Assembly (NCBI GenBank): GCA_947494405.1
Contig: CANLWQ010000059.1
Span: forward strand, 1-9,479
Length of the DNA: 9,479 bases
Origin: Comamonadaceae bacterium
Lineage (GTDB): Bacteria; Pseudomonadota; Gammaproteobacteria; Burkholderiales; Burkholderiaceae_C
Direction of reading: 5' to 3'
The position numbers and the translations under genes were made by a program. The notes beneath the pieces are model-generated. The model worked only from the letters and a program-made list of their open reading frames with translations, was not told where the DNA came from and did no database searches. Shown one piece after another: positions 6,039 to 9,479 of this stretch (position 1 is the stretch's first letter; each line of letters starts with the position of its first letter).

Positions 6039-7249
6039 GCAGCTACAGGCGCGCGGGTAATAGCCGCCTCTCGCACAGGCAGGTTGATGAGTGTGGCAAA
6101 GATGCTCAAGGCGATGGTGAGGTACCAAACTTGGTCATAGCTGCCGCTGCGGTCGTAAATCAGTCCACCCAGCCAAACACCTAAAAAGCTGCCCACTTGA
6201 TGGCTGAGAAACACAAAACCACTCAGCATGGACAAGTGTGAAACGCCAAAGATTTGCGCGATCAAGGCGTTGGTGACCGGCACGGTAGAGAGCCACAACA
6301 AACCCATGGTGGCCGCGAAGATGTAAACGCTTAAAGGGGTGATGGGCAAGCTGATGAAAATAGCAATGATGATGCCGCGCGCCAAGTAAATGCCCGACAA
6401 AATTTTGTGTTTCGCAATGACTTGTCCTAGGCTGCCTGCAGCATACGTACCAAAAATATTGAACAAACCAATGAGTGCCAAGGCGGTGCTGGCAAGCTGG
6501 GGTGACATGCCTTGGTCTTTCAAAAAGCTGGGCAAATGCACGCCAATAAACACCACTTGAAAGCCGCACACAAAATAGCCCGCCATCAACAGCTGAAAAC
6601 TGCGGTAACCAAAAGCTTCGCGCAAAGCCTGCCAAATGCTTTGGTGGCGCGGTGGTACTTGGCCAGTGGCAAAGCCGTGTTCACGCAGGCCTAAGCTCAA
6701 GGGCAAGATGATCAAAACGCCCACTGCCAAGATAACCAACGCTTGTTGCCAACCCCATTCAGTGATCAGCATGGACTCGGTGGGCACCATTAAAAATTGT
6801 CCAAATGAACCTGCTGCAGACACCACGCCCATGGCCCATGAGCGACGCTCAGGTGCAATATTGCGGCCAATCACCCCGAACACCACAGCAAAAGTGGTGC
6901 CCGCTTGGGCCGCGCCGACCATCACGCCGGCGAACAGCACAAGCGAGGCGGGACTTGCGGCATATGCCATGCCAAACAGACCCAGCGCATAAGCCAATGC
7001 GCCAATGATGATGACGCGAAAAGCACCATAGCGGTCGGCCAGCATGCCGGAGAAGACGCCAATCAAACCCCAACTGATGTTTTGCACGGCTATGGCCATT
7101 GCAAAGTCTTCGCGGCCCCAGCCCATGGATTGGGTCATGGGTTGCATCCACAAGCCAAAGCCGTGTCGAATGCCCATGGCGATGCTGACGATCAACGCGC
7201 CGCAGACAAGGACTTGCCACAAGGGCAGGTTTTTGGGTGTTTGGGACAT
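6035..7249 (-). CDS. Major facilitator superfamily transporter, 12 TM
   Basis: This inner-membrane secondary transporter has 404 residues from the chosen start and about twelve hydrophobic segments. They begin near 11-31, 52-72, 79-98, 102-125, 136-156, 168-188, 218-240, 253-275, 285-302, 307-328, 341-361 and 373-391. The MFS loop 2-3 signature appears as GMLADRYGAFR (68-78), with Asp72 and Arg73, and has a weaker counterpart GGLIYDRSG (361-369). The GIRHGFGLW stretch in TM1 (26-34) resembles monocarboxylate/oxalate-formate-type MFS proteins, but the substrate is unknown. The start is placed at ATG 7247-7249 (MSQTPKNLPLWQ). The frame stays open to an ATG at 7322-7324, but the extra 25 residues are hydrophilic, unlike family N-termini, and would extend into the parE promoter region. 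It is first in the minus-strand operon, and its TGA overlaps the small ORF's ATG. Confidence 0.9.
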   Translation of the reverse strand: MSQTPKNLPLWQVLVCGALIVSIAMGIRHGFGLWMQPMTQSMGWGREDFAMAIAVQNISWGLIGVFSGMLADRYGAFRVIIIGALAYALGLFGMAYAASPASLVLFAGVMVGAAQAGTTFAVVFGVIGRNIAPERRSWAMGVVSAAGSFGQFLMVPTESMLITEWGWQQALVILAVGVLIILPLSLGLREHGFATGQVPPRHQSIWQALREAFGYRSFQLLMAGYFVCGFQVVFIGVHLPSFLKDQGMSPQLASTALALIGLFNIFGTYAAGSLGQVIAKHKILSGIYLARGIIIAIFISLPITPLSVYIFAATMGLLWLSTVPVTNALIAQIFGVSHLSMLSGFVFLSHQVGSFLGVWLGGLIYDRSGSYDQVWYLTIALSIFATLINLPVREAAITRAPVAA

Positions 7250-7255
7250 GGCTTG

Positions 7256-7261
7256 ACTGTA
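7256..7261 (-). promoter_or_regulatory. Possible -10 element of the MFS-led operon
   Basis: On the minus strand TACAGT (five of six matches to TATAAT if C at position 3 is the only other difference is not met; four of six by strict count) ends 6 nt before the MFS ATG at 7249. Initiation from it would give a leaderless transcript starting at about the start codon, which fits the absence of a Shine-Dalgarno sequence. No good -35 is visible at 17-18 nt spacing. The call is tentative. Confidence 0.3.
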
Positions 7262-7334
7262 ACGATTTTGGGTTTCATGATGAGAGAGTCGCAGCCTCAC
7301 TGTGGTTTTGTCCAGTGGCGTCATATGGCTTGTC

Positions 7335-7340
7335 TACAAT
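7335..7340 (+). promoter_or_regulatory. Probable -10 element of parE
   Basis: TACAAT matches TATAAT at five of six positions and ends 8 nt before the parE ATG, so transcription would begin within a few bases of the start codon. No ribosome binding site separates it from the ATG. The -35 is not clear: TTGTCC at 7308-7313 would leave a 21-nt spacer, too long for a standard promoter. A competing plus-strand candidate is TTGACT (7253-7258), 17 nt, CATGAT (7276-7281), which would give a leader of roughly 60 nt. Confidence 0.45.
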
Positions 7341-7348
7341 CGCGCCCC

Positions 7349-9316
7349 ATGGCCACCAAACAACCCGAATATTCCGAAGGCTCGATACGCGTTTTGAAAG
7401 GCTTGGAGCCTGTCAAGCAGCGCCCGGGCATGTACACCCGCACCGATAACCCCTTGCACATCATTCAAGAGGTGATCGACAACGCGGCAGATGAAGCGCT
7501 GGCCGGCCACGGCAAAAAAATCACGGTGCAACTGCATAGCGACGCCTCCATCAGCATTGAAGACGATGGTCGCGGCATCCCGTTTGGCATGCATCCTGAA
7601 GAGAAAGCGCCGGTGATTGAATTGGTGTTCACCCGACTGCATGCGGGTGGTAAGTTCGACAAAGGCCAAGGTGGGGCTTATAGTTTTTCGGGTGGTTTGC
7701 ACGGCGTGGGCGTGAGCGTGACCAACGCCTTGGCCAAGCGCATGGAGGTCACCTCTTACCGTGAAGGCCAAGTGGCGCATCTGGTGTTTTCAGGCGGCGA
7801 CGTCGTGGAAAAACTCAAGCTGCGTAAACATGAAGCGGGCGAGCGCAGACAAGGTACGGTGGTGAGGGTGTGGCCGGACGCCAAATATTTCGAGTCTGCC
7901 AACCTGCCGCTGCAAGAGTTGATTCACCTGTTACGCAGCAAAGCGGTATTGATGCCTGGCGTCAGCGTCACCTTGGCGCAAGAAAAATCCAAAGACAGCC
8001 AAACCTGGCTTTACAAAGGGGGCCTGAGCGACTACCTCACGCAAACCTTGAGCCACGACCCGTTCATTCCTCTTTTTGAGGGAGAAGGTTTTGCCGATGC
8101 GGGTCACGAGACTTACGCCGAAGGCGAGGGCGCGGCTTGGTGTTTGGCCTTTACTGAAGACGGCTCGCCGGTTCGCGAAAGCTATGTCAACCTCATCCCC
8201 ACCAGCGCGGGGGGGACACACGAAAGCGGCTTGCGCGACGGCCTGTTTAACGCGGTAAAAAGTTTCATCGACTTGCACGCATTGCTGCCTAAGGGCGTGA
8301 AGTTGTTGCCCGAAGATGTATTTGCCCGCGCCAGTTTTATTTTGAGCGCCAAGGTGCTAGATCCTCAATTTCAAGGGCAAATCAAAGAGCGTTTGAATTC
8401 GCGTGACGCTGTGCGTTTGGTGTCTAGCTTTGTCAAACCGTCATTGGATTTGTGGCTCAACGCGCATGTGGATTACGGCAAAAAACTCGCCGAGTTGGTC
8501 ATTCGCGCCGCGCAGTTGCGCCAAAAAGCCGGGCAAAAAGTAGAGAAGCGCAAAGGCTCGGGCGTGGCGGTGTTGCCTGGCAAGCTGACCGATTGCGAAA
8601 GCCGCGACTTGGCGCATAACGAAATATTTTTGGTCGAGGGCGACAGTGCAGGCGGCAGCGCCAAGATGGGGCGTGACAAAGAAAGCCAAGCCATACTGCC
8701 GCTGCGAGGCAAGGTGCTCAATACCTGGGAGGTGGAGCGAGACCGCTTGTTTGCCAACAACGAGGTACACGACATTGCGGTGGCGATTGGCGTGGATCCG
8801 CACGGCCCCAATGACGAACCCGACCTCAGTGGCTTGCGCTACGGCAAGGTGTGCATCTTGAGTGATGCCGATGTGGACGGCTCGCATATTCAAGTGCTGC
8901 TGCTCACCTTGTTTTTCAGGCACTTCCCCAAGTTGATTGAGACAGGTCATGTGTATGTGGCGCGTCCTCCTTTGTTCAGGGTGGATGTGCCCGCACGCGG
9001 CAAAAAACCGGCGAGCAAAGCTTATGCCCTTGATGAAGGTGAGTTAACAGCCATTTTGGACAAAAGCGCCAAAGAGGGTGTGCCGCGTGAGAAATGCAGC
9101 ATCAGCCGCTTCAAAGGTTTGGGCGAAATGAACGCCGAACAATTATGGGACACCACTTTGAACCCCGACACCCGCCGCTTATTGCCGGTGCAATTGGGCG
9201 TTTTAGACTTTGCCCAAACCGAAGGCATGATCACCCAGTTGATGGGCAAAGGCGAGGCCGCAGCGCGGCGTGAACTGATGGAGTTGCATGGCGACACCAT
9301 TGAAATTGATGTTTGA
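7349..9316 (+). CDS. parE: DNA topoisomerase IV subunit B (ParE)
   Basis: ParE is the ATPase and TOPRIM subunit of topoisomerase IV, which decatenates daughter chromosomes. The protein has 655 residues (E. coli 630). The GHKL ATPase domain shows the catalytic Glu41 and Asn45 in EVIDNAADEA, DDGRGIP (72-78) and the ATP-lid GGLHGVG (116-122). The transducer carries QIK at 344-346, where type IIA enzymes usually have QTK. The TOPRIM domain has EGDSAGG (430-436) and the metal-binding DADVD (506-510), followed by SRFKGLGEMN (586-595). It is closer to ParE than GyrB because it lacks the long GyrB insert in the TOPRIM region and is followed by a parC-like gene. The frame is open far upstream (to 6905), but homology begins with MATKQPEYSEGSIRVLKGLE, so ATG 7349 is chosen; ATG 7325 would add eight residues. 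The stop lies 5 nt before the next gene. Confidence 0.96.
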   Translation: MATKQPEYSEGSIRVLKGLEPVKQRPGMYTRTDNPLHIIQEVIDNAADEALAGHGKKITVQLHSDASISIEDDGRGIPFGMHPEEKAPVIELVFTRLHAGGKFDKGQGGAYSFSGGLHGVGVSVTNALAKRMEVTSYREGQVAHLVFSGGDVVEKLKLRKHEAGERRQGTVVRVWPDAKYFESANLPLQELIHLLRSKAVLMPGVSVTLAQEKSKDSQTWLYKGGLSDYLTQTLSHDPFIPLFEGEGFADAGHETYAEGEGAAWCLAFTEDGSPVRESYVNLIPTSAGGTHESGLRDGLFNAVKSFIDLHALLPKGVKLLPEDVFARASFILSAKVLDPQFQGQIKERLNSRDAVRLVSSFVKPSLDLWLNAHVDYGKKLAELVIRAAQLRQKAGQKVEKRKGSGVAVLPGKLTDCESRDLAHNEIFLVEGDSAGGSAKMGRDKESQAILPLRGKVLNTWEVERDRLFANNEVHDIAVAIGVDPHGPNDEPDLSGLRYGKVCILSDADVDGSHIQVLLLTLFFRHFPKLIETGHVYVARPPLFRVDVPARGKKPASKAYALDEGELTAILDKSAKEGVPREKCSISRFKGLGEMNAEQLWDTTLNPDTRRLLPVQLGVLDFAQTEGMITQLMGKGEAAARRELMELHGDTIEIDV

Positions 9317-9321
9317 CACCT

Positions 9322-9479
9322 ATGAGTGATACACCTGTTGCAGACCTGAACGCCTCGTCCGAATCCGACGACGGCATCGCCTTAGGCCATTACGCCCAAC
9401 GCGCTTACCTTGAATACGCCTTGAGCGTGGTCAAGGGCCGCGCCTTGCCCGATGTGTGCGACGGCCAAAAGCCGGTGCA
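9322..9479 (+). CDS. parC: DNA topoisomerase IV subunit A (ParC), 5' part
   Basis: The ATG at 9322 opens a frame of 52 residues that runs off the window. After a short acidic leader, GHYAQRAYLEYALSVVKG is followed by RALPDVCDGQKPV, the conserved N-terminal segment of GyrA/ParC breakage-reunion subunits. Position immediately after parE, and the Tyr-Leu-Glu-Tyr-Ala-Leu form typical of betaproteobacterial ParC, favour ParC over GyrA. The quinolone-resistance region and catalytic tyrosine lie beyond the window. The 5-nt gap from parE and the lack of a strong ribosome binding site suggest translational coupling, which would balance the two subunits of the A2B2 enzyme. Confidence 0.92.
   Translation, partial: MSDTPVADLNASSESDDGIALGHYAQRAYLEYALSVVKGRALPDVCDGQKPV

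Larger units (their letters stand above)
7250..7348. promoter_or_regulatory. Divergent intergenic region between the MFS operon and parE
   Basis: About 100 nt separate the chosen MFS and ParE start codons and must hold the promoters for both directions. It contains the minus-strand TACAGT (7256-7261), the plus-strand TTGACT/CATGAT pair (7253-7281) and the plus-strand TACAAT (7335-7340). It also has a CATATG palindrome (7322-7327) whose two halves give alternative ATG codons on each strand. A short inverted repeat, CACTG (7298-7302) and CAGTG (7313-7317), is present but too weak to call an operator. Confidence 0.6.

Noticed and set aside
6039..6128. Longer 73-residue version of the small membrane ORF
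   Set aside because: It would overlap the end of the MFS gene by about 90 nt and adds a His/Cys-rich segment that looks like out-of-frame translation. The ATGA junction marks a better start.
7298..7317. Inverted repeat CACTG-N10-CAGTG between the MFS and parE genes as a repressor operator
   Set aside because: Five-base arms with a 10-nt spacer are expected by chance in 100 bases, and no regulator gene is adjacent.
7250..7324. N-terminal extension of the MFS protein by 25 residues
   Set aside because: The added residues are hydrophilic, unlike MFS N-termini, and the extension would consume the divergent promoter region. The ATG at 7247-7249 gives a standard start just before TM1.
6905..7348. 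Open plus-strand extension of parE by 148 codons upstream, antisense to the MFS gene
   Set aside because: ParE homology starts at the ATG at 7349. The extension lies fully over MFS coding sequence, has a His/Ala/Gly-rich composition typical of antisense frames and matches no known domain.
8441..8950. 169-codon minus-strand ORF inside parE
   Set aside because: It is antisense to the conserved TOPRIM region of parE. Its length is explained by codon bias of the sense gene, and no domain or start signal supports it.

Overview
The window looks like core chromosome of a betaproteobacterium of the order Burkholderiales, most likely a freshwater Comamonadaceae-type organism. This rests on the style of the ParE, ParC, BamC and DapA proteins, the dapA-bamC pairing, moderate GC and the general lack of strong Shine-Dalgarno sequences. 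The genus call is inference and was not checked by any search. I see no mobile element, CRISPR array, tRNA or rRNA. Genes are packed tightly and no gene-free stretch exceeds 300 bases; the longest is about 100 bases (7250-7348).

Layout: (1) Positions 2-28 hold the last codons of an unidentified plus-strand gene, followed by a textbook rho-independent terminator (44-71). (2) 88-1668, plus strand: an AMP-forming acyl-CoA synthetase. (3) 1685-7249, minus strand: a compact run of seven genes. In transcription order these are an MFS transporter, a 43-residue single-span membrane protein, a short-chain dehydrogenase, a class I SAM methyltransferase, dapA, bamC and a YycJ/WalJ-type metallo-beta-lactamase-fold protein. 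The first four are joined by ATGA, TAA-ATG and TTGA junctions, and the rest by gaps of 36, 22 and 4 nt. The run converges on the acyl-CoA synthetase with a 16-nt gap. (4) 7250-7348: a divergent promoter region. (5) 7349-9316, plus strand: parE (topoisomerase IV subunit B), followed 5 nt later by the start of parC, which runs off the window.

How the genes work together: ParE and ParC form topoisomerase IV, which decatenates chromosomes. DapA makes the precursor of diaminopimelate and lysine and so feeds peptidoglycan. BamC is a lipoprotein of the outer-membrane beta-barrel assembly machine. The MBL-fold protein belongs to a family linked elsewhere to DNA processing and cell-wall homeostasis. 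The distal half of the minus-strand operon therefore leans towards the envelope. The promoter-proximal genes (transporter, small protein, reductase, methyltransferase) have no assignable substrates.

The most notable items are the unlisted-size 43-residue membrane protein embedded in the coupled operon, and a shared pattern at the three apparent transcript-leading genes. Each of these lacks a Shine-Dalgarno sequence and has a -10-like hexamer only 6-8 nt before its start codon, which suggests leaderless or nearly leaderless mRNAs. I did not find a convincing wholly new multi-gene system.
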